DNA of 53,756 bases. It comes from an uncultured Anaerolineae bacterium (GTDB taxonomy: Bacteria; Chloroflexota; Anaerolineae; Aggregatilineales; Phototrophicaceae). The translations under genes and the position numbers were made by a program. Positions 1 to 8,544 of this stretch are shown here, piece by piece (position 1 is the first letter of the stretch; every line of letters begins with the position of its first letter). A model generated the notes under the pieces. The model saw only the letters and a list, made by a program, of their open reading frames with translations, was not told where the DNA came from and made no database searches. Where the stretch lies: the NCBI GenBank assembly GCA_937922795.1, contig CALAJK010000055.1:1-53756 (forward strand), read 5' to 3'.

Positions 1-36
1 CTGCCTGTCGCGGCCGGTGAATGCTATCGGGGCGAA

Positions 37-1389
37 TTAGCCGAACGGCGACGGCGGGTCATCCGGGACGAAGCTGCTCCAGATTGAGAAGATCTGGATC
101 TGCTCCTTCTTCTCTTCCTCGCGCTGTTTCAGCCATTCTTCAAAAGCGCGGCTGCGGGCGTTCTCGACCTGCGCGTCGGTCAGTTGGCGGGTCTCGCGAG
201 CGCGCACCTGGATGATATGGTAGCCGAACTGGGTCTGTACCGGCCCGATGAAAGCGCCAATTTCGGCATCGCGCACTGCGTCGGCAAAGGGTTTGACGTA
301 GTCCAGCAGCGGTGACCAGCCTAATTCGCCGCCGCTTGCGCCTGAACCGGTATCCGTTGAGACGCTGCGCGCCAATTCAGCGAACGATTCGCCGGCCTCA
401 AGCGCTTGCAGCACATCCTGAGCTGCGCCTTCAGTCGCAACGAGGATGTGGCGCGAATTTACGAACAGGCCGTCTTTGGTGATGTCAGCCGTCACTGCAT
501 CGCGTAGCTTGCTGCGGAGGGCAATCTGCCGGAAGTAGGCGTCGACGTCATCGCGGCTCATGCCCGCGTCCCGCCGGAGCAGCTCGTAGAAGTTATCGCG
601 GTTGGTGTTGAACTGTTCGGCCTGCTGAGTTCCGGTCAGCGTGGGGGCCGGCGGGACAGTGGGGAAGGGGGTTGTCGTCGCTGTCGGTTCAACCTCCGGT
701 GTCGGCGTTAGGGTCGGCGTCGGCGATGGTGTAGGCGATACAAAGGGGGTGGGCGTGATCGTTGGCGTCGGCGATGGCGTCGGTGTGAAAGCGGCGGCCT
801 CGATGGCAGCAGGGTCAAAGCCGAAATAGTCTCGGATCGCCTGGTCGATATCTTCTTGATTGACCGTCACGTTCAGTTCTCTAGCGGCCTGTTCGATCAG
901 CTTGTCCTGCACCAGGTTATTTACGACCGTCAGCCCAAGCTGGTCAGGGATGCGCAGATCAGACAACCAAGTGCTGAATGGTTCCTGGCTGACCAGCTGG
1001 TTCAGGTCAAGTCCAGCATTCTGGTAGGCGGTGACGATGTTCGTCAACTGCTGGATGCGCATGACGCGCTCGAAGCGGACGCGCTTCTGGAACTGAGCGA
1101 CCGTGATGTTCTCATTCTCAACCGTGGCGACGACCTGATTGGGGCGAATAATGCCGTCATAGACTAGCGCGACGAGCAGGATCAAAATGATCACCCCGGC
1201 CATGATGCCGATGCCCAGCGTGATGCGGCGCTGCAGCAGGGCTTCGCGCTCAGCCTGAGTGCGAAATTCCTGTTTGGCCGATGGCTTCACCTTTGGCTTG
1301 GCTGTCCCAACGGCTTCAGTCTTAGCCTGAGTAGAAGGGCGGGAGGTTTGACCGCGCGGTAGCCCGGTCGTCTGGTTGCGTTTGGACAT
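37..1389 (-). CDS. Membrane-anchored SurA/PrsA-like peptidyl-prolyl isomerase (parvulin family)
   Basis: This 450-residue protein has a basic cytoplasmic N-terminus, one membrane segment (about residues 57-79) and an extracytoplasmic chaperone/foldase part. The parvulin rotamase domain (about 308-405) shows the family pattern: SRHILVAT at its start, the GGELGW block, and GYHIIQV near its end. A Thr/Pro-rich stretch (about 201-252) interrupts the helical chaperone region. It probably assists folding of exported proteins. The ATG follows a GAGGAG ribosome site 7 bases upstream. It lies about 107 bp downstream of rpsR on the same strand, where rplI often sits in other genomes. Family assignment is secure; specific clients are unknown. 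Confidence 0.85.
   Translation of the reverse strand: MSKRNQTTGLPRGQTSRPSTQAKTEAVGTAKPKVKPSAKQEFRTQAEREALLQRRITLGIGIMAGVIILILLVALVYDGIIRPNQVVATVENENITVAQFQKRVRFERVMRIQQLTNIVTAYQNAGLDLNQLVSQEPFSTWLSDLRIPDQLGLTVVNNLVQDKLIEQAARELNVTVNQEDIDQAIRDYFGFDPAAIEAAAFTPTPSPTPTITPTPFVSPTPSPTPTLTPTPEVEPTATTTPFPTVPPAPTLTGTQQAEQFNTNRDNFYELLRRDAGMSRDDVDAYFRQIALRSKLRDAVTADITKDGLFVNSRHILVATEGAAQDVLQALEAGESFAELARSVSTDTGSGASGGELGWSPLLDYVKPFADAVRDAEIGAFIGPVQTQFGYHIIQVRARETRQLTDAQVENARSRAFEEWLKQREEEKKEQIQIFSIWSSFVPDDPPSPFG
634..789 (-). repeat. Degenerate tandem repeat coding a Thr/Pro-rich linker
   Basis: Short repeated units encode alternating TPTP/SPTP residues (about residues 201-252) inside the foldase gene. 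The opposite strand reads as a Gly/Val-rich frame, which is only a by-product. Repeats like this tend to vary in copy number between strains (inference). The linker probably separates the helical chaperone part from the isomerase domain. Confidence 0.75.
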
Positions 1390-1496
1390 GAAGAACTCCT
1401 CGACTCAAGAAAATGGGCATAGTCACGTAGTAACCATGCCCCTCACATGTTAATCGTTGGCCGTGCCAGAGCAGGCAGCGCGGCGACGCGCCCTCG

Positions 1497-1805
1497 CTAC
1501 TCAGATATGACGACAAACGGGAGCAGCGCCAGATGGCGCGCGCGCTTGATCTCGCGGGCAAGCTCGCGCTGGCAGCGCGCGCAGTTGCCCGTCTGACGAC
1601 GGGGTTTGATCTTGCCGGTCTCGGAAATATACCGGCGCAGAGTCTCGAAGTCTTTGTAGTCGAAGCAGCGCCCTTCCGGGCAGTAGAGCGCGGTGCGTCC
1701 GCGTCCCCGTTTGGCGCGTGAAGCGGCGCGCGAACTTGAGTCGCCTTCTGGTGGTTCGGCTGCGGCCGCGGGGCTTCCGGGCTGGATCGTTTCCAGGTCG
1801 CTCAC
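1497..1805 (-). CDS. rpsR: 30S ribosomal protein bS18
   Basis: The C-terminal half carries the S18 core ([15 protein letters not shown], then [16 protein letters not shown]) that binds S6 and 16S rRNA in the 30S platform. The first about 40 residues are a poorly conserved Ala/Ser/Arg-rich extension. Cysteines in the pattern CPxxxxC...CxxC suggest the zinc-binding (C+) form of S18. The start is a GTG behind a GAGGAG ribosome site about 10 bases upstream; the 102-residue length fits an S18 with an N-terminal extension. It is the third gene of rpsF-ssb-rpsR, 27 bp after ssb. Confidence 0.95.
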   Translation of the reverse strand: MSDLETIQPGSPAAAAEPPEGDSSSRAASRAKRGRGRTALYCPEGRCFDYKDFETLRRYISETGKIKPRRQTGNCARCQRELAREIKRARHLALLPFVVISE

Positions 1806-1832
1806 GATAACTTTGCTCCTCAGTAGGTGCGA

Positions 1833-2240
1833 CTAGAAGGCGTAATCGCCATGATCGGCGTCGTCTTCACTGTAGTCGATGTCATCAATGCCGTGTTGTT
1901 CGCGTCGGCGGTCGCCCAACAAGATCATCTCGTTGGCAACCAGCTCTGTGCGAAAGTGTTTCTTGCCAGTTTCATCTTCCCAACCGCGGGTTTGCAGCCG
2001 GCCCTCAACATATACCTGCTGGTTCTTGCTCAGATGCGTTTTGCAGATTTCAGCCAGCGTGCCCCAGGCGACCACATTGAACCATTCGGTCTCTTCGCGG
2101 CGTTCACCCTCGGCTGAGGTCCAGGTGCGTGTGGTGGCTACGCTAAAACTGGTCACGGGACGACCGCTGGGCGTATACCGCATCTCTGGATCCCGCCCCA
2201 GATACCCGATGATCATGACTTTGTTTAAGCCGCGTCCCAT
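1833..2240 (-). CDS. ssb: Single-stranded DNA-binding protein
   Basis: The 135-residue protein has the N-terminal OB fold of bacterial SSB (MGRGLNKVMIIGYLGRDPEM, then TEWFNVVAWGTLAEI and VYVEGRLQTRGWED). It binds and protects single-stranded DNA during replication and repair. The acidic tail ends in DDADHGDYAF rather than the usual DDDIPF-type tip, but keeps acidic residues and a terminal Phe for partner binding. AAGGAG lies 9 bases before the ATG. It sits between rpsF and rpsR, the conserved bacterial order, which supports the call. Confidence 0.95.
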   Translation of the reverse strand: MGRGLNKVMIIGYLGRDPEMRYTPSGRPVTSFSVATTRTWTSAEGERREETEWFNVVAWGTLAEICKTHLSKNQQVYVEGRLQTRGWEDETGKKHFRTELVANEMILLGDRRREQHGIDDIDYSEDDADHGDYAF

Positions 2241-2291
2241 TCCGTTCTGCTCCTTAAAGACTGACTACCCTTACTAAGGATGGAGCGGCGA

Positions 2292-2585
2292 CTACTCCTC
2301 AGCCCGGATCAGCAAATATCGCAAGATGTTGGGCGAAAGTTTGAGGTTGCGCTCCAATTCCGGTATGTTGGCCGGATCCATCTCGCCATTGATGCAGACG
2401 TAGTACCCATCGCGCTGGCGGTTGATCTCATACGCCAGCTTGCGGCGTCCCCAACGGTCTATCTTCGTGACCTTGCCGCGGTCGTCGGCTTCCATCCAGG
2501 ATTGAACCTGGCGAATGGTGTTGTTGATGACCTCATCGTTCGGATCGTTCCGCACGATGATGGTCAGCTCGTATGGGTTGAACAT
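2292..2585 (-). CDS. rpsF: 30S ribosomal protein bS6
   Basis: Starting at MFNPYELTIIV, the 97-residue protein matches S6 along its whole length, including WGRRKLAYEINRQRDGYY and the basic C-terminus. S6 binds S18 on the 30S platform. The open frame extends 56 codons further upstream, but that part has no S6 similarity, and GGGAAGGAG lies about 11 bases before the chosen ATG. It is the first gene of rpsF-ssb-rpsR; in many bacteria the S6:S18 complex represses this operon through an mRNA leader structure. Confidence 0.95.
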   Translation of the reverse strand: MFNPYELTIIVRNDPNDEVINNTIRQVQSWMEADDRGKVTKIDRWGRRKLAYEINRQRDGYYVCINGEMDPANIPELERNLKLSPNILRYLLIRAEE

Positions 2586-2735
2586 GAGTTTAGATCGCTT
2601 CTCCTTCCCCTGGGATTGCCCCGCTCGCGCACCGGACATGCGCGGCGAAGCGGAAAGTCGGCAGCCAGCAGGCTGTTGTATAGGATGTCGTGCCAGCATC
2701 TTACCTGACGTCCGTGCTTTTGGCAACTGTGGATT

Positions 2736-2758
2736 CGGCTGTGTTGGCAGCACAGCCG
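2736..2758. other. Hairpin in the rpsF upstream region
   Basis: CGGCTGTG and CACAGCCG form a perfect 8-bp stem around a 7-base loop, about 150 bp upstream of the rpsF start, in the divergent region shared with the sugar kinase gene. It could be part of the rpsF mRNA leader or a DNA operator. No tract of T follows it, so a simple terminator is unlikely. Confidence 0.4.
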
Positions 2759-2838
2759 CTCTACCGGAAGCGTTGCGCGGCTGCGTCAGTTATGGTATCA
2801 CCAGCGGAAATATACCGCATAGATAAGCGAGCCTAATC

Positions 2839-3771
2839 GTGATTCTGAGCGTGACGCCCAATGTGGCGCTTGATCGCACGCTGGTCGTGCCGGATTTTCA
2901 GCCGGGAAGAGTCTATCGGCCAACGGCGACACGCGTTGCCCCCGGCGGGAAAGGGATCAACCTGACCCGCGTCGTTCTGAAGTTAGGCGGCGACTCGATA
3001 TGCGCCGGATTTCTGGCCGGCCATACCGGGCGACTGCTAGCCGAGCTGGCCGATAAAGAAGGCCTGCGCACAGCCTGGACATGGGTAGCAGGCGAAACGC
3101 GCACCTGTGTGATCATCGCTGATTCTCACACAGGCGAGTCGACGGTCATCAACGAATCTGGCTTGACCGCCGATGCGGCTATGTGGCGACAGCTCCAAGC
3201 CGACGTTTTGCATCATGCTAGTCAAGCGGAGCATATCTGTTTTTGTGGCAGTCTGCCGCCCGGTTCGCCGCTGGCGGCGTTTACAGAGACGCTGAGCGCG
3301 CTGGTCGCTGCCGGCAAATCAGTGTGGGTGGACACCAGCGGCGAACCCTTGCAAGCGGCGCTGCGCGCCGCCGGCGTGCGCATCAAAGTCAATGTTGAAG
3401 AAGCCGGAGAGGCGCTGGGGCTGAACATTCAGGACGCGCCTGCGGCGCTGGCGGCGGCTGATGAACTCCACCGACGCGGGGCAGCCGCCGTCGCGCTCAC
3501 GCTGGGAGCGGCGGGGGCTGTGCTGAGCGTTCAGGGCGAACAGTGGTGGGCGCGGCCGCCGGAAGTCAAAGTGCTCAATGCGGTCGCCAGCGGCGACTCG
3601 TTTCTGGCGGCGCTCACGCTGGGGCTGACTTCGGGCTGCGAGGCGGGCGAGGCGCTGCGGCGCGGAGTGGCCGCCGGCACAGCCAATGCGATCGCGGGCG
3701 GCGGTGGTCATTTTGGTCTCGATGCTTTTCACCAGGTGCTGTCGCAAACTGTCGTCGAGCGTATACGCTGA
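2839..3771 (+). CDS. 1-phosphofructokinase / tagatose-6-phosphate kinase family (PfkB)
   Basis: The 310-residue protein follows the FruK/LacC branch of the PfkB kinases: it begins MILSVTPNVALDRT, has the sugar-binding GGKGINLTRV block (about 36-45), and near the C-terminus NAVASGDSFLAAL, where ASGD replaces the usual GAGD anion hole and supplies the catalytic Asp. It phosphorylates a sugar phosphate, most likely fructose 1-phosphate to the 1,6-bisphosphate; the exact substrate cannot be read. The start is a GTG with only a weak ribosome site. It stands alone, divergent from rpsF, and converges on the TolB-like gene with a 6-bp gap. Confidence 0.85.
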   Translation: MILSVTPNVALDRTLVVPDFQPGRVYRPTATRVAPGGKGINLTRVVLKLGGDSICAGFLAGHTGRLLAELADKEGLRTAWTWVAGETRTCVIIADSHTGESTVINESGLTADAAMWRQLQADVLHHASQAEHICFCGSLPPGSPLAAFTETLSALVAAGKSVWVDTSGEPLQAALRAAGVRIKVNVEEAGEALGLNIQDAPAALAAADELHRRGAAAVALTLGAAGAVLSVQGEQWWARPPEVKVLNAVASGDSFLAALTLGLTSGCEAGEALRRGVAAGTANAIAGGGGHFGLDAFHQVLSQTVVERIR

Positions 3772-3777
3772 TGGTTC

Positions 3778-4677
3778 CTAACCTGGATCACGGTTTGGGC
3801 CGGCCATGAATGTGAGCCGCTGAACGTCGCTGCCGTCGGCGGCCATCCGGTAGATTTGAGGATCGCCGTCGCGATCTGATTCAAACAGCACGGTTCCTGA
3901 TGGCGTCCAGACCGGCGACGAATCCATATTTCGATTGTCGGTGAGCTGAATGAGCTGCCCTGTCGTCAAGTCCAAGCGGTAAAGTTCGAAGTCGAGATAA
4001 TTGAGATCGGAAGCGATGATCAAGCTTTGGCTATCGGGCGACCAGGTGGGGGCGATATGGCGAATCGCGGGATCGGTCAGCCGCTGGACGCTTGAGCCAT
4101 CAGCCGACATGATGAAGATGCCCCAAGCGCCGCCGCGCCGGGATACAAAGGCGATATGCTGGCTGTCAGGCGACCAAGCAGGCGACTCGTCTGGGCCGGG
4201 GTCGTCGGTGATTTGGCGCGGTGTACCCTCGCCGTCGCTGGATATGATGTAGATGTCCCAATTTCCGCTGTGATCGGAAGTGTAAGCGATAAACCGTCCG
4301 TCGGGGGACCAAGCGGGATATACGTCACGAGCGTCCGAATGCGTGATTCGCCGCACGTCGCCGCCGGCAAAGTTCATGGTGTAGATGTCAGGGCTGCCGT
4401 CTCGATGCGAGCTGAAGGCGATGCGCTGGCCATCGGGCGACCAGGCTGCGCCGGTATCGCGGGCTTCATGACGGGTTAGATTGCGCGCAATGCCAGTATT
4501 CGGGTCTAGAATGTACAGGTCGCCGTTCCCCGCGCGGTTGGAAGCGAACAGAACTGGCCGGTCATGACGCATCTGTCCAACGAGGCGGCTGCCGCTGACC
4601 GTCAGCAAAACGGCCAGCATGGATGTCGTCAGCAAGCAGGCGCTAAACCGGACGATCCGCTCACCCGCCGATCTCAT
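3778..4677 (-). CDS. TolB-like beta-propeller protein with signal anchor
   Basis: After a hydrophobic N-terminal segment (about residues 9-34) the 299-residue protein consists of about six repeats of some 42 residues with the WD40-like/TolB pattern: AWSPDGQRIAFSS, then DIYTM or IFIMSADG and RLT. This is a secreted or membrane-tethered propeller, usually a protein- or glycan-binding scaffold. Gram-positive-type or Chloroflexota genomes use such proteins outside any Tol system. Its ATG lies inside the end of iolG (17-bp overlap), so it is probably translated from the same message. Function unknown. Confidence 0.75.
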   Translation of the reverse strand: MRSAGERIVRFSACLLTTSMLAVLLTVSGSRLVGQMRHDRPVLFASNRAGNGDLYILDPNTGIARNLTRHEARDTGAAWSPDGQRIAFSSHRDGSPDIYTMNFAGGDVRRITHSDARDVYPAWSPDGRFIAYTSDHSGNWDIYIISSDGEGTPRQITDDPGPDESPAWSPDSQHIAFVSRRGGAWGIFIMSADGSSVQRLTDPAIRHIAPTWSPDSQSLIIASDLNYLDFELYRLDLTTGQLIQLTDNRNMDSSPVWTPSGTVLFESDRDGDPQIYRMAADGSDVQRLTFMAGPNRDPG

Positions 4678-5674
4678 CTAATCGCACCGGTCTATTCTCA
4701 TCGTATGAGCGGCGGGCGGCTAGCGCCATAGCGACCGGGACGCGTCCATCCAGACCGGAGACGGGGACTGCCTCATCTTTGATGACCGCTTCGACGAAGG
4801 CGCGCATTTCGAAGATGAAGCTGTCAGTGTAGCGTTCCATGAAGAAATGGAGCGGCAGGTCGCGGCGGATGCAGTCGCCGGCGCTGATGACCGCCGTATT
4901 AGGGTACAGGTTTTCGGTGTGCACCATGCCTTGGCTGCCGAAGACTTCTACACGCTGATCATAGCCGTAGACGGCGCGACGGCTGTTGTCGATCGTGCCG
5001 ATGACGCCGTTGGCGAAGCGCAGCATCACGACCGCCGTGTCCACGTCCCCCGCCGCGCCGATGCCTGGATCAATCCGGACCGCAGCCATTGTGTAAACCT
5101 CGGTCACGTCGCTGCCGATCAGAAAACGCGCCATATCGAAGTCGTGGATGGTCATATCGAGGAACATACCCCCGGACACGCTGACGTAGGCGGGGGGCGG
5201 CGGCGTGGGGTCGCGGCTGACAATGCGCAGCAGATGCGGCTCGCCGATCTCGCCGGATGCGATCGCCTGCCGCACGCGAGCGTAGTTAGGATCAAAGCGT
5301 CGGTTAAAACCGATCTGAAGCTTGACGCCGGCGCTGGCGACCGCATCTAGCGCCTCATCAATGGTGCGTAAGTCAAAGGCGATGGGCTTCTCGCAGAAGA
5401 TGTGTTTGCCCGCCTGAGCGGCCTCGACGATCAAATGGGCGTGGGTATCGGTCGAGGAGCAGATGACGACCGCCTGAATGTCTGGGTTGGACAGGACAGC
5501 CCGGTAGTCAGCCAGCGCAGTTGGGATGCGGAGGCGGGCTGCGGTTTGCTCCGCTTCAGCTTGAACAGGATCAGCAATTGCCAGTACTTGGGCGTCCGCG
5601 ATGCGGTTCACCAGGTTTTCAGCATGGACTTTGCCGATACGGCCGGCGCCGATGATGCCGATAGTCAGGGCCAT
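4661..5674 (-). CDS. iolG: Inositol 2-dehydrogenase (Gfo/Idh/MocA family)
   Basis: The 337-residue protein has an N-terminal Rossmann fold (LTIGIIGAGRIGKVHAENL), the EKP motif (FCEKPIAFDL) and the C-terminal MocA domain with DMTIHDFDMARFL, whose Asp-His pair is catalytic in inositol dehydrogenases. It oxidises myo-inositol to scyllo-inosose with NAD+. It follows iolD by 21 bp, which strengthens the inositol call over other Gfo/Idh/MocA functions. AAGGA lies about 9 bases before the ATG. No iolB, iolC or iolE is in the window. Confidence 0.85.
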   Translation of the reverse strand: MALTIGIIGAGRIGKVHAENLVNRIADAQVLAIADPVQAEAEQTAARLRIPTALADYRAVLSNPDIQAVVICSSTDTHAHLIVEAAQAGKHIFCEKPIAFDLRTIDEALDAVASAGVKLQIGFNRRFDPNYARVRQAIASGEIGEPHLLRIVSRDPTPPPPAYVSVSGGMFLDMTIHDFDMARFLIGSDVTEVYTMAAVRIDPGIGAAGDVDTAVVMLRFANGVIGTIDNSRRAVYGYDQRVEVFGSQGMVHTENLYPNTAVISAGDCIRRDLPLHFFMERYTDSFIFEMRAFVEAVIKDEAVPVSGLDGRVPVAMALAARRSYDENRPVRLDEIGG

Positions 5675-5695
5675 AGCGCTGTTTCCTTGTTTCGA

Positions 5696-7558
5696 TCACA
5701 GAAAGTAACGTTCGCGACGCTTAGCAACCTCGTACTGCTGACGCGCCTCGCGCACGGCGGGATCATCGGCAACTTCGGCCACCGCGACATCCCACCAGGA
5801 GTCGTAGCTGCCTACGCGTTGATTGCGATCAGTTTCGATCACGATGCAAACGGTTCGATCGAGCGCTTGCGCCCGACGCAGGGCATCCGCCAGTTCGTCG
5901 CGGCTGGCGGCTGTGAACACGTGAGCGCCCAGGCTGGCGGCGTGGGCGGCGTAATCCACGGGCAGCAGATCGCCGTCATACGCGCCGGATGCTGTCCGGT
6001 AGCGATATTCCGTGCCGAAGCCGCCGCCGCCGAGCGAGGTTGAAAGACCGCCGATGCTGGCGAAGCCGTGGTTGTCCAGCAGCAGGATGATGAGCTTGAG
6101 GCCTTCCTGCACCGCCGTGACAATTTCAGAAGACAGCATTAGGTAGGAGCCGTCGCCGACCAGCACGTAGACGTCGCGTTCAGGGGCGGCCATTTTAGCG
6201 CCCAGCCCGCCCGCAATTTCATAGCCCATCGTCGAGTATCCATATTCCAGGTGATAGCCCCCAGGGCTGCGCGTCCGCCACAGCTTGTGCAGATCACCGG
6301 GCAAACTGCCGGCAGCGCAGACCATCACGGCCTCAGGGTTGGACAATTCATTGACCAGCCCGATCACTTCACCCTGGCTGATCACCGGGCCGTGTTCTAA
6401 GCGATAGATGCGTTCGACCTCGGCGTTCCAGTCTCGATTGAACTGGTACGCTTGAGCCTGATAGTCGCTATCGGTTTGCCAGTCGGCCAGCCGTTCCAGC
6501 AGCTCTTCCAGCGTCACGCGCGCGTCGCCGACCAGAGGCAGGGCAGCATGCTTGTAAGCGTCAAACTCAGCGACGTTGATATTGATGAAACGCACTTGGG
6601 GGTTTTGAAAAGCGGTTTTGGAAGCGGTTGTGAAATCGCTGTAGCGGGTGCCGATGCCGATCACCAGATCGGCTTCACGGGCGACGCGGTTAGCTCCAGG
6701 CGTGCCGGTCACGCCAACTGCGCCCAGATTGAGCACATGATCGTAGGGGAGCGAGCCTTTGCCGGCCATGGTCTCGCCCACGGGAATGCCGGTGGCTTCG
6801 ACCAATCGCCGCAGCGCCTCGGTCGCCTCGCTGTAGAGCACGCCGCCGCCGGCCACGATCAGCGGTCTATGGCTGGCGCGGATCCACTCAGATGCGCGCG
6901 AAACGGCCGCAGCGTCAGGGCGGTTACGAGGGATGTGCCAAATACGCGGTTCAAACAGCGCCTGAGGATAATCGTAGGCCTGCGTCTGGACGTCTTGGGG
7001 CAGCGCCAGCGTCACCGCGCCAGTCTCGGCTGGCGAGGTCAAGACGCGCATCGCCTCTGGCAGCGCGGTGATGATCTGCTCTGGGCGGTTGATGCGATCC
7101 CAGTAACGCGACACCGGTTTGAAACAGTCGTTAACCGACATATCTTGCGATTGCCCTGACTCGAGCTGCTGCAAGACGGGCGCTTGCAGCCGTTCGGCGA
7201 AGATGTCGCCCGGCAGCAGCAGCACGGGCAGCCGGTTGATGGTGGCGGCGGCAGCGCCAGTGAGCATATTGGTAGCGCCTGGCCCGATGGAGGAAGTGCA
7301 GGCGAAAGTTTGAAGACGGTTCTTGACTTTGGCGAAGGCTATGGCCGCGTGTACCTGCGCTTGTTCATTGCGCGACAGGTAATAGCGGAAGCTGCGCTGG
7401 TACTGCTGAAGCGCCTGCCCGATGCCGGCCACATTCCCATGGCCGAAGATGCCCCAGCAGCCGGCAAAAAACGGGTTCTGGCGGCCATCGCGCTCGACAT
7501 ATTGATTTTGAAGGAACAAGATGAGCGCCTGCGCCATCGTCAGGCGGCGGGTTTCCAT
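5696..7558 (-). CDS. iolD: 3D-(3,5/4)-trihydroxycyclohexane-1,2-dione hydrolase
   Basis: This 620-residue thiamine-diphosphate enzyme has the three ThDP-fold domains. The N-terminus carries the IolD signature region GCWGIFGHGNVAGIGQAL; the central domain follows (PLIVAGGGVLYSEA); the C-terminal ThDP/Mg binding motif is VGDGSYLMLSSEIVTA. Length matches IolD closely. It opens the ring of the diketone formed after scyllo-inosose dehydration, in inositol catabolism. It lies directly upstream of iolG in the same direction. Acetolactate synthase is the main alternative, but the N-terminal sequence and neighbour favour IolD. Confidence 0.9.
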   Translation of the reverse strand: METRRLTMAQALILFLQNQYVERDGRQNPFFAGCWGIFGHGNVAGIGQALQQYQRSFRYYLSRNEQAQVHAAIAFAKVKNRLQTFACTSSIGPGATNMLTGAAAATINRLPVLLLPGDIFAERLQAPVLQQLESGQSQDMSVNDCFKPVSRYWDRINRPEQIITALPEAMRVLTSPAETGAVTLALPQDVQTQAYDYPQALFEPRIWHIPRNRPDAAAVSRASEWIRASHRPLIVAGGGVLYSEATEALRRLVEATGIPVGETMAGKGSLPYDHVLNLGAVGVTGTPGANRVAREADLVIGIGTRYSDFTTASKTAFQNPQVRFININVAEFDAYKHAALPLVGDARVTLEELLERLADWQTDSDYQAQAYQFNRDWNAEVERIYRLEHGPVISQGEVIGLVNELSNPEAVMVCAAGSLPGDLHKLWRTRSPGGYHLEYGYSTMGYEIAGGLGAKMAAPERDVYVLVGDGSYLMLSSEIVTAVQEGLKLIILLLDNHGFASIGGLSTSLGGGGFGTEYRYRTASGAYDGDLLPVDYAAHAASLGAHVFTAASRDELADALRRAQALDRTVCIVIETDRNQRVGSYDSWWDVAVAEVADDPAVREARQQYEVAKRRERYFL

Positions 7559-7589
7559 CGCGGGCTCCTTTTCTCAGCGTAAGCCGCGT

Positions 7590-8519
7590 TCAGCGGGCGG
7601 CGCTGCCTTGAACACCAGGCAGCACCTCTTCCAGCACCATTTCCAAGATGTCCGGGTTCTGAATATCCAGGATGTCGACCATGAAGTAGTCAGCGCCCAG
7701 TTCCACATACTGGAGCATCTGTTCGACCACTTGGGACGGCGTGCCCACAAAGGCATTATCGCGGGTGAATTTCATCCAGCCGGAGAGGCCGCGCTGCGCG
7801 GCTTCCGCCTCGGTGCGACCCAGCGCGATCCGCCCGAACCATGTCAGCCGGATGCTGGCAGGATCGCGATTGATCATTTCGCAGTGCTGGCGCAGCGTGG
7901 CGACTCGTTCGCGATAGACCGGGAAGCTGGCGTCGGAGACGTTCCACCAGTCCGCGTAGCGCACAGCGAGCATCATCGTCTTAGCGCCGCCGCCGCCGAC
8001 AACGAGGGTAGGAAGAGGGGCGGGTTTAGGCTCGCAGTAGGCGTCAATGACGCTGTAATGTTTGCCATGATAGGTGACTTTCCCCGACACAGTCCACATG
8101 CGCCGCAGGATCTCCAGCGTATCTTCGAGCTGTTCGATTCTGATGCCGGGGGATGGGAAGGGGTAATTGTAGCTCCGGTACTCATCTTCCTTCCAGCCAG
8201 CGCCGATGCCCATGATGAAGCGCCCGCCGGAGAACACTTGCAGCGTGGCCGCCATCTTGGCTAACAGAGCCGGATTGCGGTAGCTCTGGCACATGACCAT
8301 TGGGCCGACATCGAAATCCGGCCAGCGCGCCGCCAGAAAGCTCAGCACTGTCCAGGCTTCAAAGACGAAGTAATCTTCCCAAAACAGGTGGTCAGTCATC
8401 CATAAACTCTTGAAGCGCCCCTTGAGCTGGGGGAGCAAGTGATCGAGATCGTTCATCCAGGCATCCAGCGGCCCGCGCGGTTGGCGCTCAACCAGCGCTA
8501 AACCGAAATCAACGCTCAT
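7590..8519 (-). CDS. LLM-class (luciferase-like) flavin-dependent oxidoreductase
   Basis: The 309-residue protein has the bacterial luciferase TIM-barrel pattern: SLWMTDHLFWED, then GPMVMCQSYRNPALLAKMAATL and GRFIMGIGAGWKEDEY (about 110-125). It uses FMN or the deazaflavin F420; the substrate cannot be told. The start is taken at the ATG 6 bases after GGGAGG rather than at an upstream TTG that lies on top of that ribosome site. It sits between the CocE-like hydrolase and iolD in one leftward run, so it may be co-transcribed, but no link to inositol degradation is evident. Confidence 0.85.
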   Translation of the reverse strand: MSVDFGLALVERQPRGPLDAWMNDLDHLLPQLKGRFKSLWMTDHLFWEDYFVFEAWTVLSFLAARWPDFDVGPMVMCQSYRNPALLAKMAATLQVFSGGRFIMGIGAGWKEDEYRSYNYPFPSPGIRIEQLEDTLEILRRMWTVSGKVTYHGKHYSVIDAYCEPKPAPLPTLVVGGGGAKTMMLAVRYADWWNVSDASFPVYRERVATLRQHCEMINRDPASIRLTWFGRIALGRTEAEAAQRGLSGWMKFTRDNAFVGTPSQVVEQMLQYVELGADYFMVDILDIQNPDILEMVLEEVLPGVQGSAAR

Positions 8520-8544
8520 GTCCAACCTCCCTTGTTCGGTGCAT

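Noticed and set aside
641..829. Gly/Val-rich open frame on the plus strand
   Set aside because: It is the complement of the Thr/Pro-rich repeat in the foldase gene.
1415..1441. Hairpin GGGCAT...ATGCCC between rpsR and the foldase gene
   Set aside because: Only 6 bp with a 15-base loop and no T tract; likely chance.
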